41,711 nt of DNA, taken from assembly GCF_001679925.1 (NCBI RefSeq), contig NZ_LYUZ01000097.1, forward strand, positions 167 through 41,877. Reading direction: 5' to 3'. Of the stretch, positions 1-8,324 are shown piece after piece. Positions within the stretch are counted from its first letter, which is position 1; each line of letters begins with the position of its first letter. The notes under the pieces were generated by a model. It made no database searches, was not told the origin of the DNA, and was given only the letters and a program-made list of their open reading frames with translations. The stretch is from Leisingera sp. JC1. GTDB lineage: Bacteria; Pseudomonadota; Alphaproteobacteria; Rhodobacterales; Rhodobacteraceae. The position numbers and the translations under genes are program-made.

Positions 1-246
1 CATTTCAGTGGAGATATCCAGACCGTAGAATGCGGAGTGCGGATACTTGCGTGATGCCCTTTTCAGATTGCGGCCAGTGCCGCAGGCAACTTCCAGCACA
101 TGCGAGCCTTCTTTCGGGGCAAGCCCGTCAATCAGCCGGTCGCGGCCGAGCAGATAGTACTTGCGGGTCAGGTCATAGATCAGCCGCTGGCGCCGGTAAG
201 TCTGGTCCATCAGCACGGCGTGGGTGGTGGAGGCGTTGTCAAGCAT
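1..246 (-). CDS. btaB: BtaB, betaine-lipid N-methyltransferase (5' part only)
   Basis: SAM-dependent methyltransferase that would trimethylate diacylglyceryl-homoserine to the betaine lipid DGTS. Only the first 82 codons are in the window; the gene runs off the left edge. The reading begins MLDNASTTHAVL and contains the class I methyltransferase motif VLEVACGTGRN at about residues 51-61, the glycine-rich SAM loop. It starts 5 bases after the btaA stop on the same strand, so the two are almost certainly cotranscribed. The assignment to BtaB rather than another small methyltransferase rests on this position directly after btaA, the usual arrangement in Rhodobacteraceae. Confidence 0.85.
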   Translation of the reverse strand, partial: MLDNASTTHAVLMDQTYRRQRLIYDLTRKYYLLGRDRLIDGLAPKEGSHVLEVACGTGRNLKRASRKYPHSAFYGLDISTEM

Positions 247-251
247 CGGTC

Positions 252-1469
252 TTAACCTTGGAAGCGGTAAAGGTGAAAGCCGCCATAGATGGCGGAGCGG
301 TCTTGCGCGGTGCCGCTGGCGGACTTTTCTGCGTCATAAGCCCAGCGGGCCAGAATTTCCGGCCGCACCCGGCCCGGCAGAATATCCTCGGTGCCGCCGG
401 TGCGGAAAATCACGCGGGCGCCGGGGGCTGCGGTCCGGGTGATTTCCCGCCACAGCGCATTCAGCTGTTCATCGTTCATCCAGTCCTGCGCATCCAACAG
501 CACATAGCCATGCTTCGAGCCCTTGGCCTGATCTGCAAGCAGACCGGTCAGCGAGCGGTTCTCGATCCGTCCACGGTCCGCGTTGTTCCGAAGCGCCGCA
601 AAGTTCCGCTGCTGCAAGTAGGGCGGCAAGGATCCGTCCGGCGCCGGGTCGTAACAGCGGGCAAAGGCCTGCCAGGCAAAGTAGTTGTCCCGGACCGGGA
701 AATCGCACATCAGCTTGCGGACCCGCTCGCGCAGCACCGGCAGCACGTCCCCGTTGCCATCTGCCGCCAGCTTGTCGTACTGTGCGGGCGGGATGCCCAA
801 GCCGAACAGCGACGCCCGGAAACCTGCCAGTTTGCGCACCAGCCACATATCAAACAGCGGCGCGATGCGGGTATCGAAAAATGCTGTTTGCTCTGCCAGG
901 CTGCGGGCCGTCAGCAGTGGTGCGAAATCCACCCGCCCCAGCCGGGCAATCAGGTGCACCGCCCCCAGAAACCGGCCGAGCAGGCCGTAGCGGTAGAAAC
1001 CTTTACCGAACAGCGAGATCCGGCGGTGGAATGGCTGCCTGCTGTCCCAGAAAGCGCGGGTGCTGCCGTCCAGGCCGGACCGGACATAACGGTCATACAG
1101 CTCCGCATTTCCAGCCATGCCTGCATGGCCGAAAAACTGGTAGAAAGCGGCGTAGTCCGGCAGGGTTTGCGCTGCGGCCAGCTTCAGCCGCCCCAGCGCC
1201 ACATGGGCGGGCGACAGGTCGACTGCGGTCACTGAGGCCGGGCTCGCGGTCAGGTAGGACAGCACATTGCAGCTGCCCGATGCGATGCAGACCAGGTTGT
1301 CGCCCGGCGCGATTTCCAGCGCCTCCATGTCCACCACCGGGTCTTCCCAGATTTGCGGGTAGACCAGCCCCAGAAACAGACGGGAAAACAGACGTTCCAG
1401 GCGGCCGGTTGCGGCATCGCCTTGCTGCAGAACGGCAGCATCTAGCTGCGCCTGGGCTGTGCTACTCAT
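252..1469 (-). CDS. btaA: BtaA, SAM:diacylglycerol 3-amino-3-carboxypropyltransferase
   Basis: Protein of 405 aa of the DUF3419/BtaA family. It transfers the 3-amino-3-carboxypropyl group of SAM to diacylglycerol, giving diacylglyceryl-homoserine, the first committed step of DGTS betaine-lipid synthesis. Visible family features are the N-terminal LVYPQIWEDP block (about residues 35-44), a SAM-site-like segment IASGSCNVLSYL (about 62-73) followed by VTAVDLSP, and the C-terminal VIFRTGG near residue 358. Length is normal for the family. It sits between plcP upstream (15-base gap) and btaB downstream (5-base gap), consistent with one operon that converts phospholipid-derived diacylglycerol into a phosphorus-free lipid. 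No frameshifts are seen. Confidence 0.92.
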   Translation of the reverse strand: MSSTAQAQLDAAVLQQGDAATGRLERLFSRLFLGLVYPQIWEDPVVDMEALEIAPGDNLVCIASGSCNVLSYLTASPASVTAVDLSPAHVALGRLKLAAAQTLPDYAAFYQFFGHAGMAGNAELYDRYVRSGLDGSTRAFWDSRQPFHRRISLFGKGFYRYGLLGRFLGAVHLIARLGRVDFAPLLTARSLAEQTAFFDTRIAPLFDMWLVRKLAGFRASLFGLGIPPAQYDKLAADGNGDVLPVLRERVRKLMCDFPVRDNYFAWQAFARCYDPAPDGSLPPYLQQRNFAALRNNADRGRIENRSLTGLLADQAKGSKHGYVLLDAQDWMNDEQLNALWREITRTAAPGARVIFRTGGTEDILPGRVRPEILARWAYDAEKSASGTAQDRSAIYGGFHLYRFQG

Positions 1470-1484
1470 CGCTTATAGCCTTTG

Positions 1485-2288
1485 TCATACGTTTTCGAGT
1501 CGTTTCTGGCGGGTACGGGCGCGCCGTGCGCGGACCCGGTGGCGGGCTTCACGGGCGGAGCGTTCCCAATCGATTAAGGCGAGCCGGCCGCTGTCCAATT
1601 CCACGGCAGCTGTGCAACTTTCCACCCAGTCGCCGGTATTGACATAGGTGATACCGTTCATGTCGCGGACTGCGGCGCTGTGGATATGGCCGCAGATTAC
1701 CCCGTCATAGCCGCCGCGGCGTGCCTCTGCCGCCAGCACCTTTTCGTATTCGCTGATAAAGTTGACCGCTTGCTTGACCTGCTGCTTGGCCCATTTGGAC
1801 AGCGACCAGTACTGGCCGCCCCACAGGCTGCGCGCGCGGTTCAGCCGGGTGTTGAGCCACAGCATGAAATCATAGGCCCGGTCGCCCAGATGGGCGAGCC
1901 ATTTGGCGTGCATCACGACCGAGTCGAACTGGTCGCCATGAGTCACCAGGTAACGCTTGCCATCACTGGCGGTGAAATCGGCCTTGCTCAGCACCTCGAT
2001 GCCGCCGAAATGGGTGCCCAGGTAGGAGCGCAGGAATTCGTCGTGGTTTCCTGGGATCAGGTAGATGCTGGCGCCGTCGTGCGCCTTGGCCAGCAGCGCC
2101 TGGACCACGTCGTTATGGGCCTGCGGCCACAGGAAGCCTTTGCGCTTGATCCTCCAGGCATCGATGATGTCGCCAACAAGGTAATAGCTCTCGGCTTCAT
2201 AGGTGTTCAGGAAATCCAGCAGCAGCTCTGCCTGGCAGCCTGGTGTGCCAAGATGAATGTCCGACAGAAAGATGGTGCGGTATTTCAT
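1485..2288 (-). CDS. plcP: PlcP-type metallophosphoesterase (phospholipid remodelling)
   Basis: Calcineurin-like metallophosphoesterase of 267 aa related to UDP-2,3-diacylglucosamine hydrolases (LpxH-like). All metal-binding blocks are visible: SDIHLG (D-x-H), VGDIIDAW (GDxxD), PGNHDE (GNHD/E), a later VTHGDQFD, and ICGHIHS (GHxH). In Roseobacter and SAR11 bacteria proteins of this kind next to btaAB or glycosyltransferase genes are known as PlcP, which releases diacylglycerol from phospholipids under phosphate starvation. Here it is the first gene before btaA and btaB. I chose the ATG at 2288 (MKYRTIF) over an in-frame GTG three codons upstream because it gives the usual N-terminus. An LpxH-like role in lipid A synthesis is the alternative but is less likely in this context. 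Confidence 0.8.
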   Translation of the reverse strand: MKYRTIFLSDIHLGTPGCQAELLLDFLNTYEAESYYLVGDIIDAWRIKRKGFLWPQAHNDVVQALLAKAHDGASIYLIPGNHDEFLRSYLGTHFGGIEVLSKADFTASDGKRYLVTHGDQFDSVVMHAKWLAHLGDRAYDFMLWLNTRLNRARSLWGGQYWSLSKWAKQQVKQAVNFISEYEKVLAAEARRGGYDGVICGHIHSAAVRDMNGITYVNTGDWVESCTAAVELDSGRLALIDWERSAREARHRVRARRARTRQKRLENV

Positions 2289-2336
2289 TTGGCACACCCC
2301 AGCTGATTTGCTTACTGGACTGCGTAGTGCGTCAAG

Positions 2337-2376
2337 TTATCAGATCGATGACAGTTCTGAATCGGGCTTTTGACAG
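2337..2376 (-). promoter_or_regulatory. Candidate Pho box upstream of plcP-btaAB
   Basis: On the minus strand, upstream of plcP, there are PhoB-box-like 7-mers: CTGTCAA (2376-2370), CTGTCAT (2354-2348) and CTGATAA (2343-2337). Their starts are separated by 22 and 11 bp, the helical register expected for PhoB repeats (7 bp plus a 4-bp spacer). The proximal pair lies about 49-66 bases before the chosen start. Phosphate-starvation control is known for plcP in related bacteria; its operation here is inferred. Confidence 0.5.
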
Positions 2377-2599
2377 TCCTGGTCAGGCAAGCTCCGCCTC
2401 CCGGCTTTCGCCGGCCTCTTGCAAGTGCTATGCCTGTCAACCTGCGTCCAAAAATGGCTTTGAAGCAGATTTGGTGCAGTCCAACATGCTAAGCGCTGTA
2501 AATCGGCAGGTTTTGGAGGAGGTTGCCGATGGCGTAACAATTTTAACGGCGGGATTTCCTGCCAGCAGGTCTCAGAGCCGATCGGGTCGAGCTTGTTGG

Positions 2600-3960
2600 G
2601 AACACGATCCGGATCCACTCCCGTGCCGCCAAAGCTGCAGTGGCGTGCCCGCGCTGCGGCACGTTTTCACGCTATGTCCACAGCAGGTAGCGCCGTCGGC
2701 CTGCCGATCTTCCTGCGCATGGCCGGAAGGTGGAACTGGTCCTGCTGGTTCGCCGCTTTCGCTGCCGTTCTCTGCGTTGCCCAGCCAAGATATTTGCAGA
2801 GCGGTTTCCGCCGGACGTGACCCGGCCGCATGCGCGGCGTGCCTCCCGTCTTCAAGGACTGGTCCGGCACCTCGGCCAGGCACTTGGCGGGCGTCCGGCA
2901 CAGGCGCTCGCCGCACGGCTCCTGCTGCAGTCAGCAAGGATACTTTCCTCTGCAGTATCCGGGACGCGGCGGTGGCCTCCAGCAGTGATCACCGCGATAT
3001 AGGTATTGACGATTGGGCTTGGCGAAAGGGACAGCGATACGGCTCTGTGATCTGTGATCTGTGATCTGTGATCTGTGATCTGTGATCTGTGATCTGTGAC
3101 CTGTGATCTGGAGCGGCGCCGGGTCATTGATCTCCTGTCAGACCAGGAACCGGCCACGGTCGAAGCCTAGCTGCGGGGCCCGTCCGGGGATTAAGGTCGT
3201 CGCCTGCGACTGCTACGGAGGCCATGGCGATGCCACCACACGGACCTTGCCAAAAGCGGTTCAGTTTGCCGACCGCTGGCACTTGTTAGAAAACGCGAGC
3301 ACGGCTTCCCTGGCCGCTGTACAGCGTAACATGCCTGCCATCCGCAAAGCGATCGGAGCAAAGATACTGGATCCAAAGCTGCTGACGGCCGCTGAAAAGC
3401 TGCAATACGAAGGCTATCTGCGCCGCCAGCAAACCAACCGGATGGTTCGCCGGACAGGGCTCAGCCGCAAGCTCGTCCAGCAGATTTTGCGCGGGGAACG
3501 CGAGGATGTTATCCGCATCCGCGAGAGCAGTCTGACCCCTTGGCTGCCGCGGCTGGAGCGGGAGTGGGCGGGCGGCTGCAGAAACGGCGCCGAACTCTGG
3601 CTCCGGCTGCGGGTCGATGGTTTCCAGAGCAGCCTCCGTGTCGTTGGGGAATGGGCCACGCGCCAGCGCCGTGCCGAACGGGCCGTGCCATAGGGAGCAG
3701 AAAAATCGCCGCCCGCGCGCAAGATTGCCAGCCTATTGACCCTGGGTCGGGATCATCTGTGCAAGGCGGGTGCCATCCAAGTCGCAAGGATCGAAGCTTC
3801 GTTGCCAGCCCTCGCGGCAGCCCGAAGGCTGATCGGCCGGTTTACGGACATGGTACGCAATGCTCGCGAAGACGCGCTGCAAGGATGGCTGAATGAAGCG
3901 GAGGACGGGCTGCTCGGTGCCTTTGCCCACAGGCTGCGGCGAGATCTGAACCGCACCGGG
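2600..3960 (+). pseudogene. ISL3-family transposase remnant (multiple frameshifts)
   Basis: Decayed ISL3-family transposase. Joining frames recovers an N-terminal zinc-finger-like region (CPRCGTFSRYVHSR, then an in-frame TAG, then LLVRRFRCRSLRCPAKIFAERF), a GIDDWAWRKGQRYG block, and the central domain VVACDCYGGHGDATTR...ADRWHLLENAS. The C-terminal part reads LIGRFTDMVRNAREDALQGW...EDGLLGAFAHRLRRDL before it is cut off by the next element. At least three frame changes and two stop codons are visible; one change is caused by the tandem repeat at 3045-3107. The conserved WSNG...EGQINRLK C-terminus is missing, so the element is dead. The left limit is approximate and no terminal inverted repeat was recognised. 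Confidence 0.8.
3045..3107. repeat. Nine tandem copies of a 7-bp unit (CTGTGAT)
   Basis: Nine uninterrupted copies of CTGTGAT run from 3045 to 3107; the eighth copy reads CTGTGAC. The tract lies inside the ISL3 transposase remnant at a codon run (Ser-Val-Ile-Cys-Asp-Leu) that naturally holds about two such units. Seven extra units add 49 bp, which is not a multiple of three and shifts the frame. This looks like slipped-strand expansion. Confidence 0.9.
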
Positions 3961-4000
3961 TTTGCCGGAGGCTTCAACTCCTGAGCAGGATGAAGTCACA

Positions 4001-4324
4001 ATGAGCAAGACAACAAACAAGTACTCTCCTGAGGTCTGCGAGCGTGCGGTGCGTCTGGTGCTGGACAACCAGGGCCAGCACAGTTCCCGCTGGCAGGCAA
4101 TCATGTCGATCTCCGCGAAGATCGGCCGTTCGGCGCACACGCTGAATGAGTGGGTGAAGAAGGCGGAAGTCGACAGCGGCAAGCGGGCGGGTGTTCCAAC
4201 TGTTGTCGCCGACAGGATGAAGGCGCTTGAGCGGGAGAACCGCGAGCTGCGCCAGGCGAACGAGATCCTCCGCAAGGCATCGGCGTATTTAGCGATGGCG
4301 GAGCTCGACCGCCGGTCGAAGTGA
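4001..4324 (+). CDS. IS3-family transposase OrfA
   Basis: Protein of 107 aa with the IS3-type OrfA layout: an N-terminal helix-turn-helix (about residues 8-50, YSPEVCERAVRLVL...IGRSAHTLNEWVKKAE) followed by a leucine-zipper-like coiled coil (ALERENRELRQANEILRKAS, about 74-93). It overlaps the start of the OrfB reading at 4321-4324, as in IS3 elements that use programmed frameshifting or coupling. The element seems to begin near 3961, where the ISL3 remnant stops. OrfA itself is intact, but its partner is broken, so transposition is unlikely. Confidence 0.8.
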   Translation: MSKTTNKYSPEVCERAVRLVLDNQGQHSSRWQAIMSISAKIGRSAHTLNEWVKKAEVDSGKRAGVPTVVADRMKALERENRELRQANEILRKASAYLAMAELDRRSK

Positions 4325-4935
4325 TGGTGTCATTTATAGACATGCATCGCGCGGAGCATGGGGTCGAGCCGATCTGCACTGTCCTGCCGATTGCCCCTTC
4401 CACGTATTACGAGCATCTGGCGCAGCGGGCCGATCCGGCCCGGTTGTCGGACCGTGCCCGGCGTGACGCGGCATTGCGGCCCGAGATCCTGCGTGTTTCC
4501 GAAGAGAACTGGCGGGTCTATGGCGTGCGGAAGATCTGGCGGCAATTGCAGCGGGAGGGTTTCACTGTTGCCCGCTGCACGGTCGCCCGGCTGATGAAGA
4601 GCATGGGTATTCAAGGCATCATCCGGGGCAAGCCGCACAAAAACCACGGTGCCCGACAAAAGGGCCCCGTGCCCGCTGGACAAGGTAAACCGGCAATTCC
4701 GTGTACCCGTGCCCAACATGCTCTGGGTCAGCGATTTCACCGATGTCGCCACCTGGAAAGAGTTCGCCTATGTCGCCTTCGTTATCGATGCTTATGCCCG
4801 CAAGATCGTTGGTTGGCGTGTCAGCACCTCGGCGCATGCCGGGTACGTTCTCGACGCCCTGGAACAGGCTGTTCACGAGCGGCAGCCGACAAAGGCGATG
4901 GGGCTTGTTCATCACTCCGACCGCGGCAGCCAAGG
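4321..4935 (+). pseudogene. IS3-family OrfB remnant (frameshifted, truncated)
   Basis: The DDE transposase partner of the preceding OrfA. The first part reads EHGVEPICTVLPIAPSTYYE ... VYGVRKIWRQLQREG, typical of IS3 OrfB. After about 4640 an extra A in a run of A shifts the frame. The protein then continues in another frame with the catalytic-core segments MLWVSDFTDVATW (first Asp) and GLVHHSDRGSQ (second Asp). It ends abruptly at about 4935 where IS30-type sequence begins, so the glutamate region of the DDE triad is absent. Non-functional. Confidence 0.82.
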
Positions 4936-4979
4936 CGGACTCAAACGGTCGTCGCAACGGTTCCGAATTGGAGGTTGTG

Positions 4980-5440
4980 ATGACAAACCGCAAACGCGCA
5001 TCAGAGCGCAGTACACGAGGTAAACTGCATTCACCGGGGCGGCCACGGGCGGCACTGCGTACCCAGCAAGTCATGTTTTGGCAACTCATCAAGCAAGGCG
5101 TTTCCAGCGAAGAAGCTGGTGTGCAAGCTGGCGCGTCTGCCCCAGTTGGCAGTCGTTGGTTTCGGGAGGCCGGAGGCATGCCGCCATCCAAGTTTGCAAA
5201 TGCATCTCAGCCGCTTTCCGGCCGGTATCTGTGTTTTGCTGAGCGCGAAGAGGTCGCCTTGTACAGAGCGCAAGGCTTCGGTGTCTGTGCGATTGCAAAG
5301 AAGATTGGACGATCCGCCTCGACCGTTTCCCGGGAACTTCGACGGAATGCAGCGACACGCTCAGGGGGCTTTGAATATCGCGCGACAACAGCGCAATGGC
5401 ATGCAGACCGCGCAGCACGCCGTTTCGGGCTGGGCTCAAG
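4980..5440 (+). pseudogene. IS30-family transposase N-terminal remnant
   Basis: Reading frame starting at an ATG with GGAGG 6 bases upstream. It encodes MTNRKRASERS..., then the IS30-type helix-turn-helix LCFAEREEVALYRAQGFGVCAIAKKIGRSASTVSRELRRN (about residues 80-120). The rest of the transposase, including the DDE catalytic core, is absent: IS66-type sequence on the other strand begins at about 5440-5460. The segment from about 4936 to 4979 probably holds the left end of this IS30 element, which truncated the IS3 OrfB. Confidence 0.75.
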
Positions 5441-5449
5441 TCGCGCCGG

Positions 5450-5715
5450 CTTCGGCTCCACGACAATCGCCGCGAACATCGGTTCGTCAGCCGTCTCTGG
5501 GGGTAGAGCCAGCGCGCCGGCCATCAGCTTCTTGCGCCAATCATATACTTGCCAGCGGGTTACCGCATGTCGGCGCGCAACATCTGCAACCTTCATTCCG
5601 GGCACCTTGCTTTCCGCAGCAATCCGTGCCCGCACAGCCTGCTTCGGAGACGCCGGCCCGACCGCCCTTCAAAAACTTCCATCCTGCCCGCGCAGCCATA
5701 CGTTGAGCCGTCCAA
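5450..5715 (-). pseudogene. IS66-family accessory TnpA remnant
   Basis: On the minus strand the sequence reads MEVFEGRSGRR, then after a frame change RARIAAESKVPGMKVADVARRHAVTRWQVYDWRKKL...ALPPE, then MFAAIVVEP. This matches the small IS66-family TnpA (transposase orfA), with its helix-turn-helix and the terminal F.pV-type motif. The 3' end fuses with antisense IS30 sequence. It is truncated and frameshifted, and none of the larger IS66 TnpB/TnpC genes are present. Confidence 0.65.
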
Positions 5716-5850
5716 AGAGACGTCCATTTTGCCGTCCTATCCTGTCTCACTTCGACAGTAGGACTCGCACAGCCAGCATCAACGCGGCAGGAGGGGATCG
5801 GCGTGGCGCTTACGAACATCGCCAAGCCCTATAAATTACAGATCCTGACC

Positions 5851-6336
5851 CTACGCAGTTTCAGAGGTTTTTCGAGCAAGCTCATCCGTGGAAATCCTAG
5901 TGGAGTTCTTGAACTCCTTCACCACAAAGTAGGTCGTGTAGCGTTCGATATAGGGATCGTTGTCAAACAACCTTTCACAAACGCCATGATAATCCTCCAG
6001 GTCAACGAAATTTCCGATCACGATTGCGTCGACGTCACCGGTGGTGCCAAACGTGGCATTGATTGCCGGTTCTTCCAACATGCGTGCAACCAAGTCGGCC
6101 ATCTTGTTTGCCCCGTGGCTATTGGTGGCCACGGAAATGATGGCTTTCAGGCGACGCTCCAGTCTTCGGGAACTCGCCAGAAATACGGATTTTTCAAGGT
6201 ACCCACCGCGCCGAAGAGCGTTAACGCGCCTGATGCAGGTGGAAGGTGTCGATCCCACTTTTTCCGCCAGTTCTGCTTGGGTCAGGGATGCGTCGTCTTG
6301 CAATGCATCAAGGATGCGGATGTCCAGGCGATCCAT
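5851..6336 (-). CDS. Lrp/AsnC-family transcriptional regulator
   Basis: Regulator of 161 aa. The N-terminal winged helix-turn-helix reads MDRLDIRILDALQDDASLTQAELAEKVGSTPSTCIRRVNALRRGGYL, followed by an Lrp-type ligand-binding (RAM/AsnC) domain with a glycine turn at GTTGDVDAIVIGNFVDLEDY. The ATG at 6336 is chosen because AAGGAG lies 6 bases upstream; in-frame codons further upstream lack this. It is divergent from the DmdA-like gene with about 127 bases between them, so it probably senses an amino acid or related metabolite and controls that gene. The ligand is unknown. Confidence 0.88.
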   Translation of the reverse strand: MDRLDIRILDALQDDASLTQAELAEKVGSTPSTCIRRVNALRRGGYLEKSVFLASSRRLERRLKAIISVATNSHGANKMADLVARMLEEPAINATFGTTGDVDAIVIGNFVDLEDYHGVCERLFDNDPYIERYTTYFVVKEFKNSTRISTDELARKTSETA

Positions 6337-6463
6337 CAGAAACTCCTTTTGCATGGGGGCAGTGGTGATTTTCACCGTATATTCGGTTATTTTGACCGCA
6401 ACCACCATCCGATTTCGGCTAGCGTCACATGGAAACAGTGTTGAATAGCTTGCGGAGATGCAG

Positions 6464-7621
6464 ATGGATTTTCTTGTTGGTATCGGATCAAATATCCGCA
6501 AATCCCCCTATTTCGAGGCAACGGTCGCGGACGGCGTGTCGTGTTTTTCCGTTTATAATCATATGTATATCCCGGCTCATTTTGGCGACCCAGCGGCCGA
6601 ATACAAACGTTTGACAGAAGGTGTTGCGATGTGGGACGTCGCAGCGCAGCGTCAGGTCGAAATTGTCGGCCCGGATGCCATGGCATTGATGCAGTATTTG
6701 ACCGCGCGCGATGTCAGCACAACGAAAATCGGTCAAGGGCGCTATGTTCCGCTTTGCGACTACGAAGGCAATCTAATCAATGATCCTGTACTCCTGATGC
6801 TTTCCGACAGCCGCTACTGGATCTCCATTGCGGACAGTGACATGGAACTTTGGGTCAAGGCGGTTGCGCATGAGCGCGGATATGACGTGGAAGTTTTTGA
6901 ACCAGACGTATCGCCAATGGCGGTTCAGGGACCCAAGGCCGAAGACCTAGTCGCCGAACTTTTTGGCGAATGGGTGCGAGATGTAAAATATTTTTGGTTC
7001 CGCGAAACTGAACTGCAGGGGATTCCCCTAGTCCTGGCGCGCTCTGGATGGTCCAAACAGGGTGGGTTTGAACTCTATCTGACCGACGAGTCACGCGGTG
7101 GAGAGTTGTGGAATATAGTCAAAAACGCGGGTTCCAAATATGGAATTGGTCCAGGAGCCCCGAATGATGTCGAGAGGGTCGAAAGCGGGCTGCTTTCTTA
7201 TGGATCGGATGCCCGGCACATCAGTTTTCCGGCCAATCCCTTCGAGCTGGGTCTCGGCAAACTAGTTGATCTTGAAAGCGGTAAGGATTTCATCGGCCGC
7301 GACGCACTTGCAAGGATCAAGGCGGAAGGCGCCAGACGACGTTACACTGGGTTCGTGATATCAGGGAACCCGATCACCGGCAGCGAGAACCAGCACCCTC
7401 TTCTGCGCGGGGAAACAGAAGTCGGCATCATCACTGAGATGGTTTTTTCGCCCCGTCTGAACAGGAATATCGGCATCGGTCTGGTCGATGGCGACATCAC
7501 GGCTGACGCTGATGGGCTGACAGTCGTTCTAAACGGCGCCACGCGAAAAGTCGCCCTTGTGTCAACGGCGGAGCAAAATCCGACCACTGTGCGGAGCAAA
7601 AGTCTGCCAGCCCGTGCGTGA
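6464..7621 (+). CDS. DmdA-like GcvT-family (folate-dependent) demethylase/aminomethyltransferase
   Basis: Protein of 385 aa of the GcvT/aminomethyltransferase fold, which transfers one-carbon groups to tetrahydrofolate. Many blocks recall dimethylsulfoniopropionate demethylase DmdA: VYNHMYIPAHF (near residue 31), VAMWDVAAQRQVEIVGPDA, YWISIADSDMELW, VEVFEPDVSPMAVQGPKAEDL, LARSGWSKQGGFELYL and NDVERVESGLLSYGSD. The C-terminal third diverges from the DmdA sequences I remember, so it may act on another methylated sulfonium or amine. I chose the second ATG (6464) because GGAG lies 6 bases before it, whereas the first ATG (6458) directly abuts that GGAG. A divergent Lrp-type regulator upstream suggests substrate-responsive control. 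No other DMSP genes adjoin it. Confidence 0.75.
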   Translation: MDFLVGIGSNIRKSPYFEATVADGVSCFSVYNHMYIPAHFGDPAAEYKRLTEGVAMWDVAAQRQVEIVGPDAMALMQYLTARDVSTTKIGQGRYVPLCDYEGNLINDPVLLMLSDSRYWISIADSDMELWVKAVAHERGYDVEVFEPDVSPMAVQGPKAEDLVAELFGEWVRDVKYFWFRETELQGIPLVLARSGWSKQGGFELYLTDESRGGELWNIVKNAGSKYGIGPGAPNDVERVESGLLSYGSDARHISFPANPFELGLGKLVDLESGKDFIGRDALARIKAEGARRRYTGFVISGNPITGSENQHPLLRGETEVGIITEMVFSPRLNRNIGIGLVDGDITADADGLTVVLNGATRKVALVSTAEQNPTTVRSKSLPARA

Positions 7622-7763
7622 CCGGCGCCTTGGCAAACGTGCTCCTTATTTAGCTGACGGTTGCCAATGCGCCTTGGTCCGGAAGGTGATATGATCCGCG
7701 AAAACGCCCCCGTTTTTGATTAGAGTTTTCCGCAGAGAATCCCCGGCTGGGAGAGGAGCGGAA

Positions 7764-8090
7764 ACGCATGAAGGCATCAAGGCCTCAGTCGCACGCGTGC
7801 TGAACACGACCTGGCAGCGTTGTCGGGTGCATTTCCAGAGGAACGCTCTTGCGAATGCGGGCAAGAGCAGTCGACGCGTCGTCTCCGCCTTTATCGCCAC
7901 TGCCTTCGCACAGCCGGACCATGCGGCGTCGAAAACCCAATGGCGCAACGTCGCCGACCAGATGCGGGGCAAGCTGCCTAGGCTCTCCGGGTTGATGGAC
8001 GATGCCGAGGAGGGCGTGCTGGCCTACATGACCTTTCCCCAACAGCATCCGACGAAATTGCATTCGACGGATGAGATCGACAAGACTTTT
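7764..8090 (+). pseudogene. IS256-family (Mutator-type) transposase internal fragment
   Basis: An in-frame stretch reads HEGIKASVARVLNTTWQRCRVHFQRNAL, GKSSRRVVSAFIATAFAQPD, and DDAEEGVLAYMTFPQQHPTKLHST. These are the central blocks of IS256-family transposases after the second catalytic Asp. Both ends are missing: 5' sequence before the HEG motif and 3' sequence after HST are unrelated. The sequence from about 8090 to 8324 holds no recognisable gene. Confidence 0.72.
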
Positions 8091-8324
8091 CCGCCGGAAC
8101 CCTCTATTCTTTGGCAGTGCGGTCGACCTCGGGGCGAAGCGTGGCGTACCGGCTGGAAGCGTCACCGGGCAGCCTATTCAGTCCCTGCCGGTTTGAGGCG
8201 GCCGCACACCCTCCTCCCTTTCCAGGTGGACGCGTCCGCCACGCGGCACAAAGTGCTCGTAGCTCTTTTCCTCATGCTCGGCGATCTTGGCTTCCTAGTG
8301 GCGAAGTTCCTTCACGTTGTATGC

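Noticed and set aside
3045-3107. CRISPR-like array
   Set aside because: Units are 7 bp with no spacers; it is a simple tandem repeat within a transposase remnant.
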